Positions 1 to 9,728 of a stretch of 64,000 nt of DNA are shown one piece after another. Position 1 is the stretch's first letter. Each line of letters opens with the position of its first letter. The position numbers and the translations under genes were made by a program. The notes under the pieces are model-generated. The model was not told the DNA's origin. It made no database searches and saw only the letters and a program-made list of their open reading frames with translations. Source of the stretch: Bugula neritina (taxonomy: Eukaryota > Bryozoa > Gymnolaemata > Cheilostomatida > Bugulidae); assembly GCA_964035545.1 (NCBI GenBank), contig OZ037772.1:1637001-1701000 (forward strand). Reading direction: 5' to 3'.

Positions 1-676
1 GCTCCAGTTGGAGGCTGTCTGTTTTGTCTTATGATGTTGTGCAAAATACAACAGGCGAGAGTTAGCACTTTCACCTTGTGTGGTTCTAGATCTATAGGCC
101 TGAAAAATATCCTCCAAGTATTTGCAAGAATTCCAAATGCATTTTCTATAAGCCTTCTTGCTCTAGAAAGTCTTGCATTATGTACCTGCAAATAAAAAAT
201 AAAAAATAAGCAATATTTTTAAATGACAAAATATTAAAGATATTCTATGTTGATCACCTCTTCATCAGGAGGCAGCACCCTGGAGTGTGGTTTGGAGAAA
301 GGCCTCATCAAAAATGGTCTCAGAGGAAATGCTTCATCGCCAACTATGACAAAGGGTAAGAGCTCTGTGCCTTGCTCTGGAACTTCTGGCAGTGGAAAAT
401 AAATGGTTCCATTTTCAATGTGTTGCAATAGCTTTGAAGACCGAAAAACTCCCCCATCAGAATGGCGCCCTTCTGCTCCACATTCCACATATGTGAACCT
501 GTAACAACAAGAAGTTTAAATTACATTCCCTCTTAAACTAGAGAAAAGCTATTAATATGTATTCAAGTGTACATACTTGTAGTTATGATCGCACATAGCA
601 AGCAGGATAATTGACTCAAATCCTTTGTAATTGTGGTATTGAGATCCAGCGTGGTATGGCTTGTTCATAGTGATAT
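1..676 (-). pseudogene. PIF/Harbinger (HARBI1-type) transposase, 3' exons
   Basis: These are C-terminal exons of a DDE_Tnp_4 nuclease of the PIF/Harbinger class, which cuts and joins DNA ends during transposition. Read on the minus strand, the exons lie at about 676-577, 498-258 and 185-1, running off the window. Junctions are GT..AG (donors GTATGT and GTGATC; acceptors TTACAG and TTGCAG). The translation contains HAGSQYHNYKGF, the block SDGGVF, GDEAFPLRPF and the family hallmark LSRARRLIENAFGIL followed by LHNIIRQ. The 5' part of the same exon lies beyond the retrotransposon at 8173-8194. Without the insertion and one copy of ATAT, the exon reads straight through (GALDGKHI then TMNKP). The gene is therefore interrupted in this haplotype. 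Whether it was a domesticated HARBI1 gene or a transposon copy cannot be told, because the window ends inside it. Confidence 0.85.
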
Positions 677-982
677 TGTTATAATTTTCAGATTTAGGGT
701 TGATATGCTATCCAGAGAGTCTATTTATCTAGTATAGAACTGCACCAGGCTAAGTCGAGTGAACGAGTATATTTTATTCACAACTATACATCATAAAAAC
801 ACGATACATTATTTCTAACAAGTTACACATCTAATCTATTTCACACTCTAGCTTCGACTGACTTAGCAGCGGGAAACTACAATTGCTGCTAACTATCAAC
901 TACGCTAATTGGCTATCCATTGTTCCGGGTCAATTACGCGACCCTACATGTTGTGCTGCTGGTAGTTCCACGAACCACCACA
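677..982 (-). repeat. E1 3' LTR
   Basis: This 306-bp LTR is a copy of 7867-8172. It is bounded by TG..CA. On the minus strand the polypurine tract immediately precedes it. Confidence 0.95.
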
Positions 983-998
983 CCGCCCCCACCAGCAG
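983..998 (-). other. E1 polypurine tract
   Basis: On the minus strand this reads CTGCTGGTGGGGGCGG and directly abuts the 3' LTR. This is the usual place for plus-strand priming. E2 has the comparable GAGGGGGCAG at 36071-36080. Confidence 0.75.
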
Positions 999-1263
999 AA
1001 AGCCATCTTTCTGATATATATAAAAAAAACATTCAATAGTAATTGCATACATCAGTGGACAAAAATAATACATAATATACAGGAAGAGACATAATAATAA
1101 TAATCAGAGTCGTTATAACGATCCGTTGCATACAATTGGCCAGCTGTAGATAGACGAGGAATACTAGCTAGCTGTGGTATTAGACAAGGAATAACCTGTC
1201 TAGCAGTTAAGCATTTACACGAGTTTGGTTCTTCACCAAATGTGGAGTATTCTGGGTAGCATA

Positions 1264-2340
1264 CTAGAGTCCTTGTTGGGCACGCCGGTGCTTGGCTTGG
1301 CATGTACGCAGTTTCCGTTTCATACGGCATACGGATCCCTTCAGCTGGAAGAGTCCTGTGGTAGTGTTGAGTAGATCTGGCGCCAGCTGGGTGAACTCTT
1401 CTTGTAATCGTAGGAGGCGTTCTTCTACTGTGGCTAGTCGTACTGGGTCTGGGGACGGTGTCCGTCTGCGGCGTAATGGTGGACTGGGGGATCTGGTCCG
1501 TCTCTTCGCCGGGGTAGGGGAGATCTCTCCTTCTTCTGGATATGTAGTTTCCTCGGGGGTGTAGGTAATTGGAGGGCGGTCAGACACCAACGGGGATTGT
1601 TGGCGGGCGTTGTCTAACACACTTTGGAACCCCGAGGATAGAACGGCTAGTAGCATGGCCTTCTTTACCAGAGGTCGTATATATGTGAGGAACTCCGGGT
1701 ACAGCTTAGCGTCGACCACATAGTTTTCTCCAGGGAAACAGCCCGCCGCTCTGTGTCTGGTGACGGGGTAGGGATACACATCATTGTACCCGCAGGGGCA
1801 GAAGGTCAGTAGGAGATGAGCATTGACGTGTAGTTTAAGGGAGCGGTGAGAGGCGCAATCTTCACCACAGATCTGGCATCTCGTCCGTCCTCTGGACCCC
1901 CAGGCTGTTTCTATTTCTTCTTCGGTTTGTGGAGACACCCACCGCCAACGGCGGCGTAGTGGCTCAGGCCGGTCACCACTAGCATAGTCCTCCGGATACG
2001 GAGCGGGAAGTGTTCTATCCCGTACCCTGGTTGTAGCGGGTCGAGTGTAATCTGAAAAAGTTTCAACAGTGTTAGCACATTACACTGCTGTGTTGTCAGC
2101 TTGAACAGCTTGGCAACTCCTAATTCAGTTACCTCGTAGAGATTAATGATAGTGAATAGTCAGATAGAACCGTATTGCAATGAGATTATAAAAATCTCTA
2201 AGTCAAACTAAGTTCTTACTACGGTATTTCACTAACCTATCTCCAGCTCGATTGACTCAGTGAGTCAGAGCTGAGCGATGCAATCTAGTTTCGTATTAAG
2301 ATATAGTTAACTCACCCCACGATCTGTTGTCGTAAGACAT
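1264..2340 (-). CDS. E1 third ORF: zinc-finger and coiled-coil accessory protein, probably spliced
   Basis: Proposed structure: exon 1 at 2340-2316 (ATG, 25 nt), intron 2315-2052 (donor GTGAGT, acceptor CTTTTTCAG), exon 2 at 2051-1264. The junction keeps the frame. Without splicing the frame is open only from 2079 and has no ATG in front of the conserved part. The ATG lies 24 nt after the pol stop. The protein has a C2H2 finger (C-x2-C-x12-H-x3-H, from CQIC), then a C-x-C-x12-H-x4-C finger (from CPCG). An Arg/Pro/Ser-rich middle follows, then a Leu-rich, probably coiled-coil C-terminus (EERLLRLQEEF) and a basic tail. The E2 protein at 34745-35818 has the same order of motifs but is strongly diverged. 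Position matches a retroviral env, but I see no signal peptide or membrane segment, so it is not an envelope. DNA or RNA binding is inferred from the fingers. The function is unknown. Confidence 0.7.
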
Positions 2341-2364
2341 ACTGAATATGTGAAATGGTTTGAA

Positions 2365-5300
2365 CTACTGCTTAGAAACACGTCTACTCTTGACTGCATC
2401 AGCGTATGAAAAGATCGAGCAACGTGGTTGGGGTGCGTGATTAAGACTTTGTGCACCCGGCGGATGAATTTTGTTCCTACTTCCGCCGATACAAAAGTTG
2501 ATATTTCCGTGGTGTTGACAACTCCCACGTTTGCTCGATTCTTTTCTCGTACGGTTTTCCCCTAGACTTTCATGTGTGCCGCTTTTAACGCAGTCACATA
2601 CGAAGTCCTTCAAGTATGCGGGGGGTTGCCTCGTACGCTGTCCCCTTTCTAGGGGGGGTGACACGCTTGCCGGTTCGTTAGTAGGGGCCTCTAATGGCGT
2701 CTCTACTTCACCGTCAGCTGTCACCTCTTCTTGTTCTCCGGATGGAGCCCCTCCCTCCGTGGGGGTTTGCACTTCTGGAACCGGCTCGGTTTCTGGAAGT
2801 GATGGAATTAAACTTGGCGGTGGCGGACACGCTTCTGTTGCCAGAAGCTGCCGCTCCTCTCTCACCAAGTTTTCTTCCCGCGGTATGACCACTTCGTATT
2901 CAGGTCCATGCCGCCGTCGCCCGCGCGTTGTTGTCTGCCTCCTGGGCTCTAACAACGGGGGGGCTTCTCCCACTCCGCCGGGGCTAGCCCAATACGGTTT
3001 CAAGCGAGACTCATTCTGGATAGACACCTGTCCTGAGCGCTCAATCTTGTACGTATGATTGGGCATAGCCTCGACGACCACGTAGGGACCTACGAACTTA
3101 GGCTTCAGCTTATCAGCCTGTCCGCGGCGCCTACGGTAATTGACCATCCACACCTTATCTCCTCTTTGATAGAGGGGTGGTTCATCGGAATCTTCGTGCC
3201 GCACCTTCCACTGCTGTTGACGCAGTATCTCGTGTGCGGCCTTCATCCGTTCCACTAGTTCACTGGCATACTCGTGGACTGAGTTATCTTGCTCTGGAAC
3301 GTGATAGGTGAGATGGTCAGGGACACGAGTCTCTCTCCCGAGCATCAAGAGGTTTGGGGTCTCACCAGTACTGGTGTGTGTGGTGCTACGGTATGCACGC
3401 ATGACTTGCGGCAACACCGTATCCCATTCCTCTTGACCTCGTCCAAGGAGGAGACTCCGGAGCGCATCACCTAACATCCGGTTGTTGCGCTCCACCACCC
3501 CGTTACCTTGAGGGTGGTAGGGGGTGGTCCTGCTCTGATTTACTCCCCAGAGGTGGCAAAGGTCGCTCATCAGTTGAGACTGGAATTGAGCGCCTTGATC
3601 AGAGTGTATCTGTTCGGGAAGCCCAAAATAACAGAATACGTGTTGGTCTAGTGCCCTGGCCACTGTTGGGGCTGATGCATCTGGGATAGCCAGAGCATCC
3701 GCCCACCTAGTAAAGTGGTCGGTTAGTACTAGGATCCAATTATTGCCTCTGGGGGTCAGGGGCATGGGTCCGACCAGGTCTACAGCGACTACCTGCCAGG
3801 GCCTACCAGCATATAGCCTCCGCCGTCCTGCTTCACCAGGGGGGCGGCTATGCTTACTGGCCTGGCAGATCTCACACTGTTTGACTCTGAGCCGGACGTC
3901 ACGCTCCATCTGTGGCCAATACCACCGGAGTCGTAATTTGGATATCACTCGCTTGACCCCTGCGTGGGCCTGCTTGTGAGTATCCCAAATCAACTCACGG
4001 CGGATGGCTGTGGGGCAGACTACCCTCTTCCTTTCCGGGTGTCTGCCGCTGGCAGCTAGAGAGATGGTTAGCAACCCATCCTGCCCGATCCGCAGCGAGT
4101 CCCAACGCTGACAGTATAGCCGGAATTCGGCGCATCCCTGTCTTATGCGTTCCTCGCTGGGTCGTCGCCCTTCCCTTTTGGCCCGGTAGATGTCTGCCAC
4201 GACTCCAGACAGCTCTTCTTGGAGCTTCTTCAGCTCTCGAACATTACCGGCCAGTACAGGGTTGGCGCGGAGGTTTTGTATATCCTCCGGGGACTCATCA
4301 ACTCTTTGCCTGAGTTGACCTTGATCCCAGTCAAACGGTGCTCCGTGATGAGCCAGCGTCTCCAACTCGCATCGAGGGGGACCTCCATCCCTCCTCTCGA
4401 TGTTGAGACACTGTTTGCAACCTCCGTCAGGTCGGCGGCTCAACCCATCCGCATTGCTGTGTCTCTTGCCCGGTCGGTGTTCGATCCGGTACGAGAATTC
4501 AGCTAGGATTTCGAGCCACCGGGCGACCTGACTAGAGGGCTCTGCTCTCCTGCACAACCAGATCAGCGAGGCATGATCCGTACGCAGCCGGAACTTCCTG
4601 CCATATAGGTATGGTCTGAAGTGCTTCACTGACTTGATTACTGCCAGCAGCTCCTTGCGGGTAGTGCAGTAATTTCGTTCAGCGGGAGAGAGAGACTTGC
4701 TGTAGTAGGCTACTACTACTTCTCGGCCTTCCTGCACTTGTGACAGCACAGCGCCAACATTCTGGTCACTGGCGTCCGTGTCTAGGATGTACTCCAGAGT
4801 GGGGTCTGGGTAGGCCAAGATGGGCGCCGTTAGGAGGCAGCCCTTGAGGCGGTCGAACGCTTCTTGTTCGACTAGAGTCCACTGCCACGTCACTCCCTTT
4901 GCGGTAAGCCGGTTTAACGGCTTGGCTATGCCCGCAAAGTCTGGTATGTATTGCCTGTAATACCCTACCAGCCCCAAGAAAGCCCGGAGTCCGGTCAAGT
5001 CTTGAGGGGTGACCCAGTCTTCTACTGCCCGTACCTTTTCGGGATCCGTTGCCACGCCGTTTCGACCGACAACGTGCCCCAGGTACTTGACCTCCGGCTG
5101 CAACAGAGCGCACTTGGAAGGTTTGAGCTTAAGACCGGCACCTCGGAGTCTCTCGAAAACCTCCTGCAGACGACTGACATGTGTCTCGAAGTCTGGAGAG
5201 ATTACGATGACATCATCGAGGTAGACCAGCAGTGTCTTCCAATGGAGTCCGCTAAGGACTTGTTCCATCAGCCTCTGGAAGGTGGCTGGGGCGGAGGTTA

Positions 5301-6993
5301 ACCCGAAGGGCAGCACCTTCCACTTCCACAAACCGTCCCGTGTGATAAACGCCGCTTTCTCTTGGGCGTCGGGACTCAGAGGAACCTGCCAATAGCCGCT
5401 TAGCAAGTCTAACGTACTGAAGTACTTGCTGCCGGCTAGGGCGTCCAATGACTCGTCAATACGAGGTAGAGGGTAGGCGTCCTGTATGGTTACGCTATTG
5501 AGTTTGCGGTAGTCCACACAGAACCGCCAACTGCCGTCTTTCTTCCGGACCAGTACGACTGGCGAGCTCCACGCACTATGGGCGGGCTCTATCAGTCCCC
5601 GGTCCAGAAGATCCCGTACTTGTCGGCTAACCTCCTTCTCTTTCTCCGGCCCCAGCCTGCGTGTGGGCTGCCGGACAGGGACTGTCCCTGCAGTCAGCGG
5701 TATTTCGTGTCTGACAATTCCAGTCAGTCCCACGTCATGCTCTCCGCTGCTGAACACATCACCGTAGTCGCGTAGTAACTTGGCCATAGCTTGGCGCTCT
5801 CTGTTACTCGCGCAGCCACCACTGGCCGTCTCGTATAACTCCCGGAGATGTGTTGGGACTGCCCCTCGTCCCTGAATAGGGTGTCGAGGGGGGGCCTCTG
5901 TCGCATCACTCAGCGACGGGCCTACGTCTCCCTCTTGAACAGAGTGAAAACGGCCTAGCATCGACCCAGCCGGAAGCTTGATAGGCTCGGTAAAGGGGTT
6001 GACGCACTGCACTAAGATCTCCCCTTGCTCAGTCAGCTGATTCAGACTGCTGGCAAGTTGGATCTTTTCGTGCGCGCCTTCAACCACCCCGAGTCCAGAG
6101 ATCCGGCTACTATTCACCCTGCAGTGAATGGTAGCCCGGGAGCGGCCTGGTATGGTACGGTTGCGTACCACTTGCACACCTCCCACTAAAGGGCAGCCGA
6201 ACTTGTCGACGCAGGCGAGTTCCCGCCCGGACATCATCATTGCAGATCTGCTAAAATCTATGTGACATCCGTGCCGTTTAAGGAACGGCATCCCGAGGAT
6301 AGCATCCTCCTTGAGCTGACTGACGATGAACGTCTCTTGGATCGTTTGATCGCGGACTCGTCCCGTCAGCTCAATTATACCATAGAAGGGAAGGCACGAC
6401 CCGTCAGCTAGGGTGCCGTATTCCCCTTCGTATGCTTCCATCTCGCCCCTGACCCTAGCACTGAGGGTGTCGAAGAGTTGGCGGCTTAAGAGGTTCGTGG
6501 TACAGCCCGAATCAATGAGAAAAGTAACAGCTTTGCCTTCCAGTTTACCGGGCAAGAAATAGCTGTTCCCATGGGGCTGCACCTGAACTCTCCCTTCAGG
6601 CCTGACTCTCGCAGGGAGTACCTCCCTCGCTTTGGGTCGCGAAGGAGGTCTGTTGGGGCGGTGATAGGTAGGCCTCGGGGGTGCCGAGGCTGGTTTCTCA
6701 GCTACCTTTGTGTGCTCCCATCCAGATTCTTGGACTTGTAGCCCTGTGAATCTGTTGTGAAGGGGCATAGAAAAGGCAGCCGCGGGGCGAAGCCCCTTGC
6801 TGGTCCGTCGCGGCTGTTGCCACTGTTGGTTGCCAGTACGCGGTGCCCGTCTGGGTGACCTGCGTTTCTTCTTCCCTAGAGGTTTCGTCGACCCGCGGAA
6901 GGTGGGAACATCTGCGGGCCGCGGTAGTTTAACCCCTGATTTAGGAAGGGACAATATCGGCGGAAATGTCCTTGATTTCCGCACTCCCAGCAA
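2365..6993 (-). CDS. E1 Pol polyprotein (protease, RT, RNase H, integrase)
   Basis: Counted from 6993, the aspartic protease DSG lies near residue 158 (FLIDSGCTTNLLS). Reverse transcriptase has YLDD near 590 (LLVYLDDVIVIS). RNase H follows with TDASD near 740. The integrase HHCC zinc region is near 1003-1040 (H-x-H..CEIC). The DDE core has residues near 1070 (VAVDLVG), 1131 (SDQGAQF) and 1164 (VVERNN), with a GPY motif near 1300. The frame overlaps the end of gag by 118 nt and is in the -1 phase, so it is expected as a Gag-Pol fusion made by frameshifting at 6927-6933. The ORF's first ATG is then not the true start. The segment from about 5895 to 2625 is nearly identical to E2; the ends are not. 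The C-terminal tail after GPY is Pro/Glu-rich. No disabling change seen. Confidence 0.93.
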   Translation of the reverse strand: MLGVRKSRTFPPILSLPKSGVKLPRPADVPTFRGSTKPLGKKKRRSPRRAPRTGNQQWQQPRRTSKGLRPAAAFSMPLHNRFTGLQVQESGWEHTKVAEKPASAPPRPTYHRPNRPPSRPKAREVLPARVRPEGRVQVQPHGNSYFLPGKLEGKAVTFLIDSGCTTNLLSRQLFDTLSARVRGEMEAYEGEYGTLADGSCLPFYGIIELTGRVRDQTIQETFIVSQLKEDAILGMPFLKRHGCHIDFSRSAMMMSGRELACVDKFGCPLVGGVQVVRNRTIPGRSRATIHCRVNSSRISGLGVVEGAHEKIQLASSLNQLTEQGEILVQCVNPFTEPIKLPAGSMLGRFHSVQEGDVGPSLSDATEAPPRHPIQGRGAVPTHLRELYETASGGCASNRERQAMAKLLRDYGDVFSSGEHDVGLTGIVRHEIPLTAGTVPVRQPTRRLGPEKEKEVSRQVRDLLDRGLIEPAHSAWSSPVVLVRKKDGSWRFCVDYRKLNSVTIQDAYPLPRIDESLDALAGSKYFSTLDLLSGYWQVPLSPDAQEKAAFITRDGLWKWKVLPFGLTSAPATFQRLMEQVLSGLHWKTLLVYLDDVIVISPDFETHVSRLQEVFERLRGAGLKLKPSKCALLQPEVKYLGHVVGRNGVATDPEKVRAVEDWVTPQDLTGLRAFLGLVGYYRQYIPDFAGIAKPLNRLTAKGVTWQWTLVEQEAFDRLKGCLLTAPILAYPDPTLEYILDTDASDQNVGAVLSQVQEGREVVVAYYSKSLSPAERNYCTTRKELLAVIKSVKHFRPYLYGRKFRLRTDHASLIWLCRRAEPSSQVARWLEILAEFSYRIEHRPGKRHSNADGLSRRPDGGCKQCLNIERRDGGPPRCELETLAHHGAPFDWDQGQLRQRVDESPEDIQNLRANPVLAGNVRELKKLQEELSGVVADIYRAKREGRRPSEERIRQGCAEFRLYCQRWDSLRIGQDGLLTISLAASGRHPERKRVVCPTAIRRELIWDTHKQAHAGVKRVISKLRLRWYWPQMERDVRLRVKQCEICQASKHSRPPGEAGRRRLYAGRPWQVVAVDLVGPMPLTPRGNNWILVLTDHFTRWADALAIPDASAPTVARALDQHVFCYFGLPEQIHSDQGAQFQSQLMSDLCHLWGVNQSRTTPYHPQGNGVVERNNRMLGDALRSLLLGRGQEEWDTVLPQVMRAYRSTTHTSTGETPNLLMLGRETRVPDHLTYHVPEQDNSVHEYASELVERMKAAHEILRQQQWKVRHEDSDEPPLYQRGDKVWMVNYRRRRGQADKLKPKFVGPYVVVEAMPNHTYKIERSGQVSIQNESRLKPYWASPGGVGEAPPLLEPRRQTTTRGRRRHGPEYEVVIPREENLVREERQLLATEACPPPPSLIPSLPETEPVPEVQTPTEGGAPSGEQEEVTADGEVETPLEAPTNEPASVSPPLERGQRTRQPPAYLKDFVCDCVKSGTHESLGENRTRKESSKRGSCQHHGNINFCIGGSRNKIHPPGAQSLNHAPQPRCSIFSYADAVKSRRVSKQ

Positions 6994-7835
6994 AAACTGA
7001 CTGTTTCTCCCTGTGGCGGCGCCAATGGCCGCATGGGCTCAGGGGCGGTACTCACTGGGTTTTGTGGGGTCAGTGTTGCTATCAGCTTGGCTAGCATGTC
7101 CGTCAGTTGAGTGACTTTTGATGCCGTCGCCAACTGGGACACGGCAGCCGCGGCGGGGGTTTCCTCCCCTTGTCCCGCGGCCGTGTCTGCGCAGTCTATC
7201 TCCACTTGGCGGGAGCTTCCGCGACTTTTATGCATTTGGTTAGCTAGGAGGTAAGCTTCCCCCTCAGTCAGAGCATCTTCAACGGTGGTGACTCCCCTAG
7301 CTAGAAACTGGTGGTGGAGACCCAGATCGTCGACAGATGCTATGAAAGCGTCGAGGGTGTACCTCTCGCGGTTGACTGGGGGCAAGTCGCTGTATGCGAT
7401 CTGTGCCAGCTTCATGACCGCGGTGGCATGCTCCCGCAGCGGGGTGCGGGGATCACGCCGCAACCTCTGTAATCGGGCCCTGGCATCTGTAGTCGAGAGG
7501 CCAAAACGGGCCCGCAGAGAAGCAAAGATATTATCAATGTCTACGCCCAGCCCATAGGGCTTGGCTTTGTCCATCAATGCCATTCTAAGCTTCAGCAGCG
7601 CCACCCTAGGGGGCCACTGAGCGACGTCCATTACGTCGCTAAACTCTTGAATAAATTGTTCCACCTCCTCTTCACCCGTGAAGGTGGGCGCCTTTAACCT
7701 GTAGCGGTCTTCAGCTAGTTCTCGCGGAACCCTTCGCTCTTCTACTACATGGTTAACAGGCATTGTCTCTACAGCATTGTCTCTACGCTCACCTTCGATT
7801 GCCGGTGGTTGAGTTTCAGCATTTTCAGTCTCCAT
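6876..7835 (-). CDS. E1 Gag (capsid/nucleocapsid), 319 aa
   Basis: This is the first ORF after the primer-binding site. The ATG at 7835 lies 13 nt inside the primer-binding site on the minus strand. The middle (about residues 45-200) is the retrotransposon-gag capsid type, with the recognisable stretch FIQEFSDVMDVAQWP. A single CCHC zinc knuckle lies near residues 280-293 (CWECGNQGHFRRYC), typical of nucleocapsid RNA binding. The knuckle lies just upstream of the frameshift signal, and the stop codon falls just downstream of the 3' arm of the hairpin. The E2 Gag is homologous but lacks the knuckle. Confidence 0.9.
   Translation of the reverse strand: METENAETQPPAIEGERRDNAVETMPVNHVVEERRVPRELAEDRYRLKAPTFTGEEEVEQFIQEFSDVMDVAQWPPRVALLKLRMALMDKAKPYGLGVDIDNIFASLRARFGLSTTDARARLQRLRRDPRTPLREHATAVMKLAQIAYSDLPPVNRERYTLDAFIASVDDLGLHHQFLARGVTTVEDALTEGEAYLLANQMHKSRGSSRQVEIDCADTAAGQGEETPAAAAVSQLATASKVTQLTDMLAKLIATLTPQNPVSTAPEPMRPLAPPQGETVSFCWECGNQGHFRRYCPFLNQGLNYRGPQMFPPSAGRRNL
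6889..6933 (-). promoter_or_regulatory. E1 -1 ribosomal frameshift signal
   Basis: On the minus strand GTTAAAC (6933-6927) sits in gag phase as G-TTA-AAC, followed by a 5-nt spacer. A stem of CGGCCCGC (6921-6914) pairs with GCGGGTCG (6896-6889), with one G-U pair and a 17-nt loop. Pol is in the -1 frame and overlaps here. GTTAAAC is a slippery heptamer known from arteriviruses. E2 has the same heptamer, spacer length and 5' stem at 30101-30145, although the sequence around them is diverged. Confidence 0.75.
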
Positions 7836-7848
7836 CTTGGATGCACTA

Positions 7849-7865
7849 TCCCACTGCTGCCACCA
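7849..7865 (-). other. E1 primer-binding site
   Basis: TGGTGGCAGCAGTGGGA on the minus strand starts one base after the 5' LTR. It differs by one base from the E2 site at 29254-29270, which looks complementary to the 3' end of a tRNA-Leu (AAG/TAG type, from memory). Confidence 0.75.
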
Positions 7866-7866
7866 C

Positions 7867-8172
7867 TGTTATAATTTTCAGATTTAGGGTTGATATGCTA
7901 TCCAGAGAGTCTATTTATCTAGTATAGAACTGCACCAGGCTAAGTCGAGTGAACGAGTATATTTTATTCACAACTATACATCATAAAAACACGATACATT
8001 ATTTCTAACAAGTTACACATCTAATCTATTTCACACTCTAGCTTCGACTGACTTAGCAGCGGGAAACTACAATTGCTGCTAACTATCAACTACGCTAATT
8101 GGCTATCCATTGTTCCGGGTCAATTACGCGACCCTACATGTTGTGCTGCTGGTAGTTCCACGAACCACCACA
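7867..8172 (-). repeat. E1 5' LTR
   Basis: This 306-bp LTR appears identical to 677-982. It is followed on the plus strand by the ATAT target duplicate at 8173-8176. Confidence 0.95.
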
Positions 8173-8740
8173 ATATGTTTGCCATCCAGTGCTCCTAATA
8201 ATAATAATAATACAAAAATGATTTAAATAAATGAGTTACTCAAATAAAATAATTTTTAAATTCAAAACTATTGAATATTGTTTTTACCTAAACAATTAGG
8301 GTAGTTCCATTTCTTGAAGCCTTCTGCCACTTCCTTCCATTCTGTTACCGTAGTTGGTGTTTTTAGCCATTGCCCTTGTAAGCTACTGATAATTGAAATG
8401 CACACGTCCATTACAATATTAGATATCGTTGCTAATCCAATATTCCATTCATAATGAAGAGACGTCATACTTTGACCGGTAGCTAAATATCTTATGGTAA
8501 CCTAAAAAAGATAAATTTATGTAAAATCTAAAAAAGTGAATTATCAGAATAAATACTTTTGTAAAATCTTAACACAATACAAATTGATGACCATTAATCT
8601 TTCTTCGGCAGATATTGGGACTGATGTAGATCCAGCTTTTTCTATCTTTGAGCTAATAGAATGCAACACATAATTGAACTCATCTCTGGACATCCTGAAA
8701 AAATTTTTGAATGTGCCCAACCGATTCTCTGCCAAAAGAT

Positions 8741-8976
8741 TACGGCCAAGTGATTCTAAAAAACAACACAATAATGAAAGTAACAAAATAATACTTTTAA
8801 TACTAATAGTATTACTATTAGTAATACTAATAGTAATACTATTACTATTACTAATAGTAAGACTAATAGCAATAAAGTAATTCTCATAGTAATACTAATA
8901 CTAGTAGTAATACTAATAACCAAACTCAAAGTGATTACGGCCAAGTGATTCTAAAAAACAACACAATAATGAGCGT
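8741..8976. repeat. Tandem duplication of an exon boundary in the Harbinger gene
   Basis: The segments at about 8741-8782 and 8935-8976 are near-identical (both contain CGGCCAAGTGATTCTAAAAA). They carry the splice acceptor and first codons of the FRMS exon. The copies are about 194 bp apart. The second copy is not followed by the rest of the exon, so it is a decoy acceptor. Confidence 0.7.
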
Positions 8977-9090
8977 AACAAAATTGTAACATTCACAATT
9001 ATAAATAGCACAGTAAAAGTAACAATAATAGTAATAATACTTTCAATACTATTAGTTATACTATTAGTAATACTAATAGTAATAGCCAAA
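8790..9090. repeat. AT-rich palindromic simple repeat (TAATACTATTAG-type)
   Basis: These are two patches of imperfect, self-complementary TACTATTAGTAATACTAATAG units, within the Harbinger intron. No coding content is supported. Confidence 0.7.
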
Positions 9091-9728
9091 CTCAAAGTGA
9101 TAAAAGTAAAGAATACATTTACATAAATGCTACTAATATAATTATAATAGCGATAAACGCATTGAATGCTCTTTACCACATTAAATTAATTTTCAAATTA
9201 ATTTCAGTGAATTCTTTTACAACAATACTAAAATTATAACTATGTTGAATTCCAACCTTCGCTCATATCTACTAGGAGTCTGTTGACGGTAGTGTAATAT
9301 GCTCCTTCTAATTTTCTGTTTCTTGTTACAGTTCCTGATCCATTTCTTCCACTTCGTTTATCCATAGTTTTACATTTTAAAATTGTCAGTATCAAACTAC
9401 ATAACGTTAGTGCAGAAGCACACAAAAACTCTTCTTCTGAATTCATTGTGATTGTCAAAACGAAATAAAGGTTACAGCTTAACTATAGAAAGCAACTTGT
9501 TTATATTATCTGGACGACAGTAGTAACAATTTTGGCAGCGAGTCAAGCTAAGTAAATAATTGCATTTCTTGGCTTTCTGTACATCTAGCGAATTGCACTT
9601 TTACTTTTGTACTACTTTTCCTGTAATTTTAACGATTTTAAGTTTGACTATAAAGGGGTACCCGGAAAAGCGATTTTAACCTAAACTCGGTACTTTTTTC
9701 AGCAGAGGTATAAACGCAACTTAAGACA

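Larger units (their letters stand above)
677..8172 (-). mobile_element. Ty3/gypsy LTR retrotransposon E1, complete, 7496 bp
   Basis: The element has two 306-bp LTRs that I read as identical, beginning TGTGGTGG and ending ATAACA on the minus strand. It is flanked by a 4-bp target duplication ATAT (673-676 and 8173-8176). In order on the minus strand it holds a primer-binding site, gag, pol in the -1 frame, a third ORF and a polypurine tract. Gag, pol and the third ORF have no internal stops apart from the proposed small intron in ORF3. Identical LTRs and open frames indicate a recent and possibly still competent insertion. It sits inside an exon of a Harbinger transposase gene. The order protease-RT-RNase H-integrase and the GPY motif after the integrase place it in Ty3/gypsy (Metaviridae). 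I do not assign a named clade. Confidence 0.95.
8173..9458 (-). pseudogene. PIF/Harbinger transposase, 5' exons
   Basis: This is the N-terminal half of the gene at 1-676. Exons on the minus strand: about 9458-9250 (start; basic stretch ending GAYYTTVNRLLVD), 8755 to about 8592 (FRMSRDEFNYVLHSI then ISAEERL), 8501-8288 (VTIRYLATGQSM ... WKEVAEGFKKWNYPNCL), and 8194-8173 (GALDGKHI, then broken by E1). Junctions at 8501/8502, 8288/8287 and 8194/8195 are canonical and in phase. The donors of the first two exons are uncertain. EERL..ATG and GALDGKH are signatures of Harbinger transposases. The long first intron carries a tandem duplication and AT-rich palindromic repeats. The next gene, at 9729, is divergently oriented. 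Confidence 0.75.

Noticed and set aside
1264-1938. Third ORF of E1 as an envelope gene
   Set aside because: No signal peptide, membrane segment or glycosylation pattern. It has zinc fingers instead.
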